Of a stretch of DNA of 64,000 nucleotides, positions 16,934 through 25,474 are shown piece after piece. Origin of the DNA: CAXXOK01 sp963674895 (GTDB taxonomy: Bacteria > Bacillota > Clostridia > Christensenellales > Aristaeellaceae); contig CAXXCY010000003.1 in assembly GCA_963674895.2 (NCBI GenBank), positions 1,674,001-1,738,000 of the forward strand, written 5' to 3'. A program made the translations under genes and the position numbers. Within the stretch, counting starts at the first letter, position 1. Every line of letters starts with the position of its first letter. The notes below the pieces were generated by a model that searched no databases, was not told the origin of the DNA, and saw only the letters and a list, made by a program, of their open reading frames with translations.

Positions 16934-17836
16934 ATGCAAAACGACTGTGACGACGGGCGCGCGGAATTCCGCGTGAAGCCCGTGAAAAAGCCTTCCGCGT
17001 CGAGAGACTACGCCCTGCTTCTGGTAGGCTCGCTTCTGATCGCCATCGGCGTTTATTTTTTCAAGTTCCCCAACCATTTTTCCACCGGCGGCGTCAGCGG
17101 CCTTTCCATTATCCTGAACCGGTATTTCCCGGCGGTCAGCCCGGCCGCCTTCATGTTCGTGATCAACCAGCTGCTGCTGCTGCTGGGATTTTCGATCTTC
17201 GGGCGCGGCTTCGGCATCCGCACGGCCTTTTGCAGCCTCGTGATGAGCGGCTCGGCATGGATACTGGAAGCGCTCGTCCCCATGAGCGCGCCGTTTACGA
17301 ACCAGCCGCTGCTGGAGCTGATCTTCGCGGTCACGCTGCCCGCCATCGGCAGCGCCATCCTGTTCAACCTCGAAGCTTCCAGCGGCGGCACGGATATCGT
17401 GGCGATGATCCTTCGGAAATTCACCTCGCTCAACATCGGGGTCAGCCTTTTGATCGGTGATTTCCTGATCACCCTCATGGCGCTGGTTGCCTTCGGGATG
17501 GAAACGGGCCTGTTCAGCATCCTGGGCCTTATGATCAAAGCCGTGGTGGTGGACCTGGTGCTGGAGAACATCAAGATCCACAAAAGCTTCCAGATCATCA
17601 CCTCAAAGCCAGCAGCCATCGTGCGCTTCATCGTGGAGGAGCTGCACCGCGGGGCCACCGAGCTGCACGGCGAGGGCGCCTTCACCCACGAGAACAAGAC
17701 CGTCATCCTGACCGTGGTCAACCGCGCCCAGGCCGTGAAGCTGCGCCGCTTCGCCAAGGAAACGGATCCCTGCAGCTTCATCCTCATCACCAATACCAGC
17801 GAGATCATCGGCAAGGGCTTCCGGGGGACGATATAG
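16934..17836 (+). CDS. YitT-family membrane protein (DUF161 plus DUF2179)
   Basis: A 300-residue protein. Five or six membrane segments occupy residues about 22-205, with the YitT features FKFPNHFSTGGVSGLSIIL, INQLLLLLGF and SSGGTDIVAMIL. A soluble C-terminal DUF2179 domain (about 210-300) contains ITSKPAAIVRFIVEELHRG and ENKTVILTVVNR. DUF2179 is a small regulatory ligand-binding-like domain. Function of the family is unsettled. The start at ATG 16934 follows AAAGGAG. No operon partner on the same strand. Confidence 0.87.
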   Translation: MQNDCDDGRAEFRVKPVKKPSASRDYALLLVGSLLIAIGVYFFKFPNHFSTGGVSGLSIILNRYFPAVSPAAFMFVINQLLLLLGFSIFGRGFGIRTAFCSLVMSGSAWILEALVPMSAPFTNQPLLELIFAVTLPAIGSAILFNLEASSGGTDIVAMILRKFTSLNIGVSLLIGDFLITLMALVAFGMETGLFSILGLMIKAVVVDLVLENIKIHKSFQIITSKPAAIVRFIVEELHRGATELHGEGAFTHENKTVILTVVNRAQAVKLRRFAKETDPCSFILITNTSEIIGKGFRGTI

Positions 17837-17975
17837 GAAACGCCTCGGGGATTCTTCCCAAATCAGAAACCGGGATTCACGGATGAGCCGGACGGCCCGC
17901 GCGAACGATATGCAGCCCGCGACGAGGCAGGAAGCCGCTCCCCGCCTCCGTATATCCGGAAGTATTCCGGTTGCC

Positions 17976-19109
17976 CTACTCCGCCTGTGCGGCTAAGAAG
18001 CATTCATACCAGTAATTCAGCAGCCCGATGAACTCCTGCGTTGCCTTGCGGTTGCCCTCCCGGTTGGGGTGGTCGTCCCCGCCCGAATCGTAATACAGCG
18101 TGTCGGCGCCCGCGACGCTCGTGTGCTCCTCCCGGCCGTTGAGGAACCGGTGGTGCGCGTCCGGGTGCGTGAGCACGTTGTAAAAATCAAACACGAACAC
18201 GTTCCCCGTCGTAAGCCCCGACAGCCATCCCGCTTCCCGGTCGCACAGCCAATCGCACAGCGCCCTGGTGACGGCCGGATGGGAAATCCGGATCATCGGA
18301 GGCGGCGTAACGAGGATGAACAGCTTATCGGGATGCGCCGCGAAATACGGCAGGAGGCTTTCGTAGACCGCCATCTCGTCCCCCATGCCTGCTCCCACGT
18401 CGCTGTTGGGAAAACAGCTTTTAAACATCACGATGCCGCTTTCCCCCGCGGCCGGCGGGATGGCGTTTTGCGCGGTCATGGCGTTTTGCTCCCGGTAGAC
18501 CTGCCCCATCACCTCGTCCGTAAACCACATGGGCCAATCGGCCGTGTCGGTATAATCCCCGTATTCCCGCCAGCCATAATAAATATCGGCCACGTGATAG
18601 CCGTTGTCGTTGAGCGCCAGGCACAGGCCGTCGTTGAGCCAGTTTTCCCCGCAGCTGTGGTGGATGAAGATCAGGTTGGCGACGGTCGCGGCTGCGGGTT
18701 CCGGCGTCGCGTCCGGTTCCTTCGTCGTGCCAAGCTCCGGCCGTGGCGTTCCGGCGACCGCGCCGGTTTCCGCTGCATACCGGATTGCATATTCCCCAGC
18801 GGCATCTGTCAAATGGTAATAGACGAGGATATCGTCGATCGCTGTGCGGATATCCGAGTCGTCCTGCGGGGAAAGGCTGGAAAGCCTGTCCGGCGACAGG
18901 GTAAGGGTTACGCATCGGCTGCCCGTGTCGATGGTCCCGGCAACGACGCCGAAATCCGTGCCGAGTATCCAGTCTCCGAGCGACGCAGCCGCTCCGCTCT
19001 CATCGCCCGCTGGACTGGCCCCGGCGGAAACCGGCGCTACCGCCGCCGTCAGCACAAGCAGCAGCACAAGCAGGACACAGCCCGCCCGGCCGCGCATTTT
19101 CCATTCCAT
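17976..19109 (-). CDS. Secreted SGNH-like hydrolase-fold protein
   Basis: A 377-residue protein with a signal peptide (residues 1-30, LLVLLLVLTAAVAPVSAGA) and a Pro/Thr/Glu-rich linker near 120-142. The C-terminal domain (about 145-377) starts with LIFIHHSCGENWLNDGL, in which Ser lies at the position expected for an SGNH nucleophile, and ends with DDHPNREGN, a fitting Asp-His pair. Similar proteins are annotated SGNH/GDSL-like hydrolases; the substrate may be an ester on polysaccharide. The start follows GGGAGGGAG; a promoter lies about 250 bases upstream (19360-19389). Its N-terminus is partly duplicated in the small gene at 19881-20006. Confidence 0.65.
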   Translation of the reverse strand: MEWKMRGRAGCVLLVLLLVLTAAVAPVSAGASPAGDESGAAASLGDWILGTDFGVVAGTIDTGSRCVTLTLSPDRLSSLSPQDDSDIRTAIDDILVYYHLTDAAGEYAIRYAAETGAVAGTPRPELGTTKEPDATPEPAAATVANLIFIHHSCGENWLNDGLCLALNDNGYHVADIYYGWREYGDYTDTADWPMWFTDEVMGQVYREQNAMTAQNAIPPAAGESGIVMFKSCFPNSDVGAGMGDEMAVYESLLPYFAAHPDKLFILVTPPPMIRISHPAVTRALCDWLCDREAGWLSGLTTGNVFVFDFYNVLTHPDAHHRFLNGREEHTSVAGADTLYYDSGGDDHPNREGNRKATQEFIGLLNYWYECFLAAQAE

Positions 19110-19359
19110 ACAAACTCCCTCCCGATCGAAACGTCGCGCGCATCAAATTCAAGGTCGTTCAGAGTTATACTATCGGCGGTATTTTATTCTTCTGACAGTT
19201 CTGGCCTGGCTTTGTCAGCGCCAACACCAATGCCGTTTTGCACGGAAAAGGCAGCCGGTGCGGTTTGCACAACGGCACAAGTATCAGGACAGCGGGGCAC
19301 AAATCATGAATAACGGAATAAAGACAATCAGTTGCCTATTGTCACTTTGAGTCGTCTGT

Positions 19360-19389
19360 ATTATAAGGTTGAACAGGATATTCTGTCAA
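19360..19389 (-). promoter_or_regulatory. Strong promoter for SGNH-like gene
   Basis: Minus-strand TTGACA (19389-19384), 18-base spacer, TATAAT (19365-19360), giving a leader of about 250 bases. The spacer and flanks resemble the promoter at 20256-20284. Confidence 0.65.
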
Positions 19390-19457
19390 AAAGCAAGCCG
19401 CTGGATGCCTGCGATCGCAGCCCGTCATCCGGTTCCCAGGCATGGTGCTGTCGGGCT

Positions 19458-19814
19458 TCATTCCCCCCGGTATGCAATCGCATCAATCTGAAACGCGATT
19501 CCATCCCGGATAAACGCTGTCTCGAAAGCTTTCCGGGCCGGGTACTTTCCATAAAAACGCGCTTTGATGATATCCGCAAGATACGATAAATCGGATATAT
19601 TCCGAAACAGGCAATCCATTTTTACAACGGATTCCAGGGGGAGCCCGACTGAGCGAAGCCTATCGGCCAGCACATCAAACGCGCCGTTTATTTGGCTTTC
19701 TATCGGCTCGCCCTCGTTTTTCATACAGTAGCTGATGAAAACGAATCCTCCCGCTTCCACAACCCCGGCATGCGCCCATTCCTCGTTTATTTCACTTCTC
19801 ATAATATCACACAT
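19458..19814 (-). CDS. RidA/YjgF/UK114-family protein
   Basis: A 118-residue protein of normal RidA size. Visible family features are an N-terminal GVVEAGGFVFISY strand, QINGAFDVLADRLRSVGLPLESVVKMDCLFRNISD and the C-terminal AFIRDGIAFQIDAIAY. Classical RidA enzymes hydrolyse 2-aminoacrylate with a conserved Arg near the position of IARAAxPxxA. Here that segment reads YPARKAFETAFIRDG and is not canonical, so it may be a divergent RidA subgroup without deaminase activity. The start at 19814 follows GGGGGA. Confidence 0.75.
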   Translation of the reverse strand: MCDIMRSEINEEWAHAGVVEAGGFVFISYCMKNEGEPIESQINGAFDVLADRLRSVGLPLESVVKMDCLFRNISDLSYLADIIKARFYGKYPARKAFETAFIRDGIAFQIDAIAYRGE

Positions 19815-19880
19815 ACGATCGTCTCCCCCTGAGATTTTTCCTGATTATACAGCAACCGTCCAGTTGTAACAAGTAACAAG

Positions 19881-20006
19881 TCATGCAAGCGGCGCCGGCT
19901 CTCCGCTTTCGTCGCCTTCGGGACTGGCCACAGCGGAAACCGTCGCGGCCGCGGTCAGCAGCGCAAACAGGGCACAGTACGCCTGGTTGCGCTTTCCCAT
20001 TTTCAT
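19881..20006 (-). CDS. 41-residue secreted peptide, paralogue of the SGNH-like protein N-terminus
   Basis: A very short gene: ATG 20006 behind a strong AGGAGGAT site, ending at TGA 19881-19883. The product is a signal peptide (CALFALLTAAATVSAVA) followed by SPEGDESGEPAPLA. The SGNH-like protein next door has the matching arrangement SPAGDESGAAAS after its signal peptide, so the two N-termini are related. It could be a secreted peptide, or the leftover 5' end of a duplicated gene that lost its body. It has its own consensus promoter at 20256-20284. Confidence 0.55.
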   Translation of the reverse strand: MKMGKRNQAYCALFALLTAAATVSAVASPEGDESGEPAPLA

Positions 20007-20255
20007 ACCGATATCCTCCTGATTGATATAGCGCCCGCTTGGGTTCCAGGATGATTGAGGGGCTACGCTGCCGGAGTCAATCCAGGCGCATACAAGTCAA
20101 GACCTAACGTCATATTCGGTTAACACATCTGTTATAACGGCTACAGGCACAGGTAGGCAATACAGCTGTGTCTTATCTAGCAATTTCACAACAGAGCGCA
20201 AACGCTGAAGTATGAAAATATAATATTTAGCTTCAAACCTTTGATTGTCATCTGT

Positions 20256-20284
20256 ATTATAGGTTGAAATTGATACGCTGTCAA
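20256..20284 (-). promoter_or_regulatory. Consensus sigma-A promoter for the 41-residue peptide gene
   Basis: Minus-strand TTGACA (20284-20279), 17-base spacer, TATAAT (20261-20256), both perfect consensus. The transcript leader would be about 245 bases. Confidence 0.65.
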
Positions 20285-20299
20285 AAACGGTTTTATTGA

Positions 20300-20656
20300 G
20301 AATATCCCCGAAATCGACAGCACCATCAGCATCGCCTTTTATTTAATGGATCGGTTTTGAAGGGGTTTGTTGGGGGTATGGGATGATAAAAGTATTAGAA
20401 AGATTGAGGAAATGGATTGAATAATGTAGTTCATAAATAGCTTCTGTGTATTGGTTGGTGTGCTCAATATTTAGTTTTTGTAGTAAACGGTTTATAATAC
20501 TGTTAGAAAATTCGGTCTGGCTATAGTATACTTTTAGTGTTATATATGTGTATTAGAATAACATAATCTGAAATTTAGATGCTTTGAATAACCTTGCCTA
20601 AAGCGATAGTAGCATATAGAGAACAATACATATCGTTATCGAAGGAGAATGTATTT
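20300..20656. other. AT-rich non-coding stretch at compositional break
   Basis: No convincing gene or RNA was recognised. Base composition falls sharply from the GC-rich genes to the left (the change begins near 20,090). It ends at the ribosome site (GAAGGAG) of the truncated gene at 20657. Confidence 0.4.
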
Positions 20657-20733
20657 ATGAAAGTTCAACTTGATAAAACAACTTATGAGAGCTTCCAAGA
20701 ATTCCTTGAAGAACTAATCCTACCAAACGAAAC
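20657..20733 (+). pseudogene. 5' fragment of a gene cut by IS copy 1
   Basis: ATG 20657 follows GAAGGAG, and about 25 codons (MKVQLDKTTYESFQEFLEEL and on) run into the left end of the insertion element. The reading frame continues only a short way into the element. The fragment is too short to assign. No matching continuation appears after the right end of the element. Confidence 0.5.
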
Positions 20734-20810
20734 TGGATTGGTTACACTAAATCGGACAGAAAAAATAAGGTCATGGTAGAATAACGGGAAAGATTTAGGA
20801 GGGAAATACC

Positions 20811-21098
20811 ATGACACAAAGGCGGGCCAAGCGGACCTACAGCGAGGAGCAGAAAAGGCAGCTGGTTGAACTGTTCAACCACGGGAAACCCAGGAGCGAG
20901 ATCATCCGGGAATACGACCTGACAGCATCGGCGTTTGACAAATGGGTTAAGCGGATCAATGCAACCGGTTCCAGCCACGAGAAGGATAACCGAACGCCTG
21001 AAGAACTGGAGCTGCTGAAGCTTCGCAAAGAGAACCAACAGCTGCGGATGGAGAATGACGTCCTAAAGCAAGCGGCGCTGATATACGCACGAAAGTAG
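20811..21098 (+). CDS. IS3-family transposase OrfA (helix-turn-helix), copy 1
   Basis: A 95-residue DNA-binding protein: a basic N-terminus, a helix-turn-helix (LVELFNHGKPRSEIIREYDL, about 18-37) and a leucine-zipper-like coiled coil (LELLKLRKENQQLRMENDVL, about 68-87) as in IS3/IS150 OrfA. The start follows AGGAGGG. It overlaps the frame of orfB by design: orfB is in the -1 frame and begins 3 bases past the orfA stop. Confidence 0.9.
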   Translation: MTQRRAKRTYSEEQKRQLVELFNHGKPRSEIIREYDLTASAFDKWVKRINATGSSHEKDNRTPEELELLKLRKENQQLRMENDVLKQAALIYARK

Positions 21099-21100
21099 TT

Positions 21101-21925
21101 GTGATCCGAGCCAATGCCCACAAATACTCAATATCAGCGCTGTGCCGGTGCTTAGGCATTGCACGCAGCACCTATTACTACGAATGCCGGGGCCGGCCGG
21201 ACGAGCGGGATTTGGAAGAGGTTGTTCAGAACGCATACGATGAGAATCGTCGTGTTTACGGTCAACGCAAACTCAAGCATGTACTGCTGCGGAAGGGCTG
21301 GATTGTATCCAGGCGGAAGATCGGGCGGATCATGAAGAAGCGGGGACTGGTATCCGCCTACACACGCAAGAAGTATCGGGTTCATGCATCCAGGGTGAAT
21401 GAAGCCCCGGTGCCCAACCTGATTGACCGGCAATTCAGCGACAGGCTCCCGGGAGCCTGTGTTGTCAGCGATCTGACCTACGTTCGTGTAGGCACCCAGT
21501 GGGCCTATATCTGCATGCTGCTGGATCTGGGAGCCAGGGAGATCATCGGCTACAGCGCCGGTGCACACAAAGACGCTGAACTGGTCCATCAAGCTTTTGC
21601 ATCCGTGAAAGGAAACCTGTTCGAGATCCAGATCTTTCACACAGACCGTGGCAGTGAGTTTGACAATATGCTTGTGGATGAAATACTGGAAAGCTTTCAG
21701 ATCCAGCGATCCCTGAGCATGAAGGGCTGTCCCTATGACAACGCGGTAGCAGAATCAACCTTCAGGCTGATCAAGAAGGAGTTCGTTTCGAGCAGGCGGT
21801 TTGGTACCCTCGAGCAGCTGCGATTGGAACTGGCGGATTACATACACTGGTTCAACAACATCCGCCTGCACGGTACCCTCGGGTACCTGTCTCCGGTTGA
21901 GTTCAGGAATGCATGTACCTTATAA
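21101..21925 (+). CDS. IS3-family transposase OrfB (DDE integrase), copy 1
   Basis: A 274-residue integrase: an HTH_21-like N-terminal domain (YGQRKLKHVL, about 47-56) and an rve catalytic core with DLTYVR, HTDRGSEF and NAVAESTFRLIKKE supplying the Asp, Asp and Glu. GTG 21101 is the first in-frame start. The -1 frame is also open through the end of orfA, so an OrfAB fusion by ribosomal frameshifting is possible. No classic A-AAA-AAG slippery site is seen at the orfA stop; only CGAAAG precedes it. Confidence 0.9.
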   Translation: MIRANAHKYSISALCRCLGIARSTYYYECRGRPDERDLEEVVQNAYDENRRVYGQRKLKHVLLRKGWIVSRRKIGRIMKKRGLVSAYTRKKYRVHASRVNEAPVPNLIDRQFSDRLPGACVVSDLTYVRVGTQWAYICMLLDLGAREIIGYSAGAHKDAELVHQAFASVKGNLFEIQIFHTDRGSEFDNMLVDEILESFQIQRSLSMKGCPYDNAVAESTFRLIKKEFVSSRRFGTLEQLRLELADYIHWFNNIRLHGTLGYLSPVEFRNACTL

Positions 21926-22087
21926 TTTCTGTCTGACCAACTGTTGACAATCCATAGTTTTTAAAACATTCAACCATAAACTGTCATACACATTTCTATT
22001 CATGCAAGACTCACAATCCTCGTAAGGCTTTCTGTATACGCCGTATAAGAAACTATATCATATTACATAGAAGATTAGAATGCAAAC

Positions 22088-22104
22088 GGGGGTTCGACTC
22101 CCTC
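22088..22104 (+). other. T-arm-like sequence, possible tRNA/tmRNA 3'-end remnant
   Basis: GGGGG, loop TTCGACT, CCCTC form a perfect T-stem-loop of the kind found at tRNA and tmRNA 3' ends, followed by TAGATTACA in place of an acceptor strand and CCA. No cloverleaf can be built upstream. Such remnants are typical of integration sites within tRNA or ssrA genes. Confidence 0.35.
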
Positions 22105-22174
22105 TAGATTACAGAAAAAGTCCAATGCATCTATGAAACTGAGAGATAATCGAGGGTAGAAACCCCAAAAAGGC

Positions 22175-22206
22175 AGATGCCATGCAGCTTTGACTGCATG
22201 GCATCT
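22175..22206 (-). terminator. 13-bp perfect hairpin with U-tract on minus strand
   Basis: AGATGCCATGCAG and its exact complement flank a 6-base loop. On the minus strand it is followed by GCCTTTTTGG. No gene is visible feeding into it from the right, so it may be left from a lost gene. Confidence 0.5.
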
Positions 22207-22244
22207 ATATTCACCTAAAATCGATGGGATAGTTCACCGATTTT

Positions 22245-22277
22245 GATACAATTCGTCAGTTTGAAACGAATGTAACG
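22245..22277. repeat. Repeated operator-like block, copy 1
   Basis: GATACA directly followed by ATTCGT-N9-ACGAAT and GTAACG. The same arrangement occurs at 25475-25506. TGATACAAT could serve as a -10 box with the inverted repeat just downstream, as in a repressed promoter. The rest of 21955-22768 shows no gene. Confidence 0.45.
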
Positions 22278-22768
22278 AAAGGACTAGCTTTGGTGATATG
22301 CTAAAATGATTAGTCGAAAATATTGCTGACATCCATTGGCAGTATATTTCTTTTTTACATACCTTGCACCAGCGGATTTTGCCAGCAAACAAGCCGAAAT
22401 CGCTATCTAGTAACATGAATTGTTTGCCCTGATCCTAAACCAGTTAATGAGTGCATCTCACATCTTTTCTTCATAGCTCTATTTCTTTCTGTGTACATTT
22501 TAGGGATAAGGCCATACCCGTTTTGGGGTGAGCACATAGCATTTCCCACGTAAAGCGTAAGTTATAGATTGTAATTTGTTACACCTTAATGCTATTCAAG
22601 ATCTTCCTTTCACACACGGGAACATGTTGTATCGGATTTGTGGTATAATAAAAAGTAAGGGAGATGATAAAAATGAAAAATGTCGAATGGATGTCCGTAT
22701 ATCCGTAATTTTCATATTCCCGATTTTTGTTTCTATCCACATAAAAGAAGATAATAAGGAGTTTACAG

Positions 22769-23098
22769 ATGTTTGGTAATAAGATGAACCTGGTGGAAAA
22801 AGCGATCAAAAAAAACAACGCCTCCACATTAATCGGGCTTTGCAACAACAAAGATCAGGAGGTATGCCTGTCTGCTATTGCCGGACTTGGTGAGGTTGGC
22901 GGAGAAGATGCCGCCAACTATCTGATTTCCCACCTGCAGAACACAGATCCGAAGGTACGCATTGCAGTAGCTCACGCACTGGGAGCCCTTGGAGATATGC
23001 ATACCAAAGCTTTTGTATCTGCGCAGATGAGCAAGGAAGAAAATCCGGATGTCCGCAAGGCTCTGAGTAAGGCTTTGGGGCAAATAAAAAATTACTAG
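22769..23098 (+). CDS. HEAT-repeat protein
   Basis: A 109-residue soluble protein of paired helices with HEAT/PBS-lyase-like repeats (VCLSAIAGLGEVGGEDAANY, then VRIAVAHALGALGD, then VRKALSKALGQI). Such repeats mediate protein-protein contact; no catalytic residue is seen. The start follows AAGGAG. It is a clear paralogue of the protein at 29983-30324: shared GLGxVGGxDAANYL and GDMHTKAFxSAQ. The copies lie 7 kb apart on opposite strands. Confidence 0.75.
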   Translation: MFGNKMNLVEKAIKKNNASTLIGLCNNKDQEVCLSAIAGLGEVGGEDAANYLISHLQNTDPKVRIAVAHALGALGDMHTKAFVSAQMSKEENPDVRKALSKALGQIKNY

Positions 23099-23343
23099 GC
23101 CAGACCATGATCTGCTTTATAAGCCTCATAGGAAGAGCCATCATCAGGAAAATGCCAGTAAATGCTATGCAAGAAGCACCGCTTATACTCACGGTGCTTT
23201 TTACAGATGGTTTATAAATGGTTGTTTAGCATTCTTGGTGTTAAGTAAAAATCTATTCATAGATTATAGGACAGCAATTGCCGGACAGCATCGACGAAAA
23301 CAATGAACAATCCAGTTGCCGATTAAAACCTGTTAATGCCCTC

Positions 23344-24453
23344 TTAGCGAATTAGCTTACTCACTGCTTTACTTAATAAAGTTGGAGCAAGGGTTATACC
23401 GTTGAGCAATTCTTGAACGAGTTGCTTAACCGATACTATATGATCCACTCGGTAAGCGTTGCTCCCTACAAATATCAATCCCTCGTCCACATTTCCCTGC
23501 ACAGCGTTGATTAACGCTTGTGAAATGCAGTAAGGCGCTGTCTTGGGATTACAGCCTTTCAAACATTGGGAGCAGCCTTTAATATTAAGGCCGAGTTCGT
23601 TGAGCTTTTGAATAAAGTGGTTGTTCAGAACGCGTCCGGGCATACCCACCGGACTTTGGATGATAATGATATCTTCTTCTTTAGCCGCCAGATATGCTTG
23701 TTTGTATTTAATATCTGCATCGCATTCGTCGGTTGCAGTAAAACGTGTCGCCATTTGTACACCGTCAGCACCGGATTGCAGGCATTGGGCGATATCCGCG
23801 CCGGTATAAATACCGCCAGCCGCAATGACGGGGATTCTTCTTTGCAGACGTTCCCCAAATAAGCTGATGGCATCTGCGACATCCCTGACAATATCCATGA
23901 CTGAGGGTCTGTTTCCACTGGTGAGGATATCTCTGGAAAACCCAAGGTGTCCACCAGCTTCCGCACCTTCGACAATAACCATATCCGGGGTTCTTTTGTA
24001 GTGTGTTTCCCAGTATTGCGTAATTAATCGTGCGGCTTTCCCAGAGGAAACGATGGGTACGATGCGTGTATGCAAATCTTTTACGAATTCCGGTAGTTTC
24101 AATGGTAGTCCCGCACCAGATACAATCAGGTCAATGCCCTCCTCCACTGCGGCACGCACCATTTCACCGTAATGGTTCATAGCAACCATGAGATTCACAC
24201 CAATGATACCTTTTGGTGCTAATTGCCGTGCTTGTTGAATTTGGGTTTTCAAAGCGCGCAGGTTTGCCCCCAGCGGGTTGTTAAAAAAGTCTGGTTCTCC
24301 ATATCCAATGTTTACCCCGGCGATGACGCCTACGCCGCCTTCATTGGCAACAGCCGCAGCCAGTTTTGAGCCTGAAACGCCAATCCCCATGGCTCCCTGT
24401 ATGATTGGTATCTCTGAAATCAATCCACCTATGTTGAGTTTTGGAATTCTCAT
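23344..24453 (-). CDS. Nitronate monooxygenase / FabK-like FMN oxidoreductase
   Basis: A 369-residue TIM-barrel flavoprotein. Family motifs are the N-terminal PIIQGAMGIGVSG (about 17-29), GVNLMVAMNHYG (about 86-97), VEGAEAGGHLGFSRD (about 164-178) with the His used in nitronate oxidation, and the phosphate-binding AAGGIYTGADI (about 210-220). The C-terminal Cys-rich CSQCLKGCNP segment is common in clostridial members. The likely reaction is oxidation of alkyl nitronates, or an enoyl reductase-like reaction; annotation between these is uncertain. ATG 24453 (after AGAGGT) is preferred to ATG 24480, which lacks a ribosome site. Monocistronic. Confidence 0.82.
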   Translation of the reverse strand: MRIPKLNIGGLISEIPIIQGAMGIGVSGSKLAAAVANEGGVGVIAGVNIGYGEPDFFNNPLGANLRALKTQIQQARQLAPKGIIGVNLMVAMNHYGEMVRAAVEEGIDLIVSGAGLPLKLPEFVKDLHTRIVPIVSSGKAARLITQYWETHYKRTPDMVIVEGAEAGGHLGFSRDILTSGNRPSVMDIVRDVADAISLFGERLQRRIPVIAAGGIYTGADIAQCLQSGADGVQMATRFTATDECDADIKYKQAYLAAKEEDIIIIQSPVGMPGRVLNNHFIQKLNELGLNIKGCSQCLKGCNPKTAPYCISQALINAVQGNVDEGLIFVGSNAYRVDHIVSVKQLVQELLNGITLAPTLLSKAVSKLIR

Positions 24454-24893
24454 CCTAATACCTCTGATCAGTTCGGACATTCATGTACATCTAACTCTGC
24501 CAGTATACCATGATTGACTTCTTGCTGCTTATTATCAGAAGATTGGTTTGTAACAAAAAACCGCTTGAAATATTATTGGATATAACAATGACCGACAGTG
24601 GCGAAAAAATGTAGAAAATGTCGGGACAGCGCATGAGAAAGGCGGTATAGAAATGCACAAAGAGCTCCCTTTTGAACTAGAACGCTTATAATGTTGGCGC
24701 ACGTTGTAGTCCGAGAATTGGAAGGCAATGAAAGGACTATACATTTTCAGAAAATGTGCTATACTTATTAGGTTACCTATCTGATGCTCCATTGTGTTTC
24801 CTGGTTCCAGTTCAATCGAAATACTGTATAGACCATGTCCCACCTGAAGAGTAACCAATGATCGGAACCAAAAACATTTAAAGGAGTACCCCT

Positions 24894-25232
24894 ATGTTCA
24901 ATGACAAAACCCTTACCTGCCGTGATTGCGGCGCCCCGTTCACTTTTTCTGCATCCGAGCAGGAATTCTTCGCAGAAAAAGGCTTCACAAACGAGCCTAC
25001 CCGCTGTTCTTCCTGCCGTGCTGAACGCCGCAACAATGGCCCTCGCAACAGCCGTGGTGCAGATCGTAACTTTAGCTCATATAACAACCGCGGTTCGCAA
25101 CGCAGTGCAGACCGCCAGATGTATGATGTGGTTTGCGATGGCTGTGGTGCAGCAACACAAGTACCTTTCCAGCCGCGCGGCGACAAACCTGTCTACTGTC
25201 GTGATTGCTTTAATCGCAACAATCCTCGCTAA
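24894..25232 (+). CDS. Zinc-ribbon protein with two CxxC-CxxC modules
   Basis: A 112-residue basic protein. The N-terminal module has CRDCGAPFTF and later CSSC (about 9-12 and 40-43); the C-terminal module has CDGCGAATQVPF and CRDCF (about 81-102). Between them is an Arg/Asn/Ser-rich linker of about 35 residues, probably disordered. This twin-ribbon form is widespread in Clostridia (zinc-ribbon CxxCx-type) with no proven role; nucleic-acid binding is plausible. The start follows AAAGGAG; an intrinsic terminator follows. Confidence 0.8.
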   Translation: MFNDKTLTCRDCGAPFTFSASEQEFFAEKGFTNEPTRCSSCRAERRNNGPRNSRGADRNFSSYNNRGSQRSADRQMYDVVCDGCGAATQVPFQPRGDKPVYCRDCFNRNNPR

Positions 25233-25252
25233 CTTGCCCCAAGAAAATCATC

Positions 25253-25282
25253 GCTCCTTGCCAAACGGCAGGAGCTTTTTTT
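25253..25282 (+). terminator. Intrinsic terminator of zinc-ribbon gene
   Basis: GCTCC-TGCC pairs with GGCA-GGAGC around AAAC, followed by seven T, 20 bases past the stop. Confidence 0.85.
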
Positions 25283-25474
25283 GTATACTGGGAACACAAA
25301 TTGGTGAAAACACGGTGGATGAACAATGAAAGCAAGCCGTAAATATTCTGCTTAAAGAGACGATTTGTATCAAATGCAGTAACGAGAAATATATGAATAC
25401 AGACAACGTAAAATAACTATACTTGTGTGCTTTCATATGCGATAAAAAAATAAACTGCATCAATTTCAAATAAT

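Larger units (their letters stand above)
20734..21954 (+). mobile_element. IS3-family insertion sequence, copy 1 (1,221 bp)
   Basis: Bounded by imperfect inverted repeats of about 37 bp that start TGGATTG on each end and share a GACAGAAA core. The boundaries are defined exactly by comparison with the second copy at 52700-53920, with which I see no nucleotide difference. It encodes OrfA and OrfB with a DDE integrase core. The 3 bases outside the ends (AAC and TAG) are not a target-site duplication. Confidence 0.9.

Noticed and set aside
22576..22779. 67-codon frame just before the first HEAT gene
   Set aside because: Its start has no ribosome site and it overlaps the HEAT gene start region in another frame; composition is not protein-like.
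24535..24858. 107-codon minus-strand frame upstream of the zinc-ribbon gene
   Set aside because: No ribosome site, residue composition like translated AT-rich non-coding DNA, and it would occupy the zinc-ribbon promoter region.
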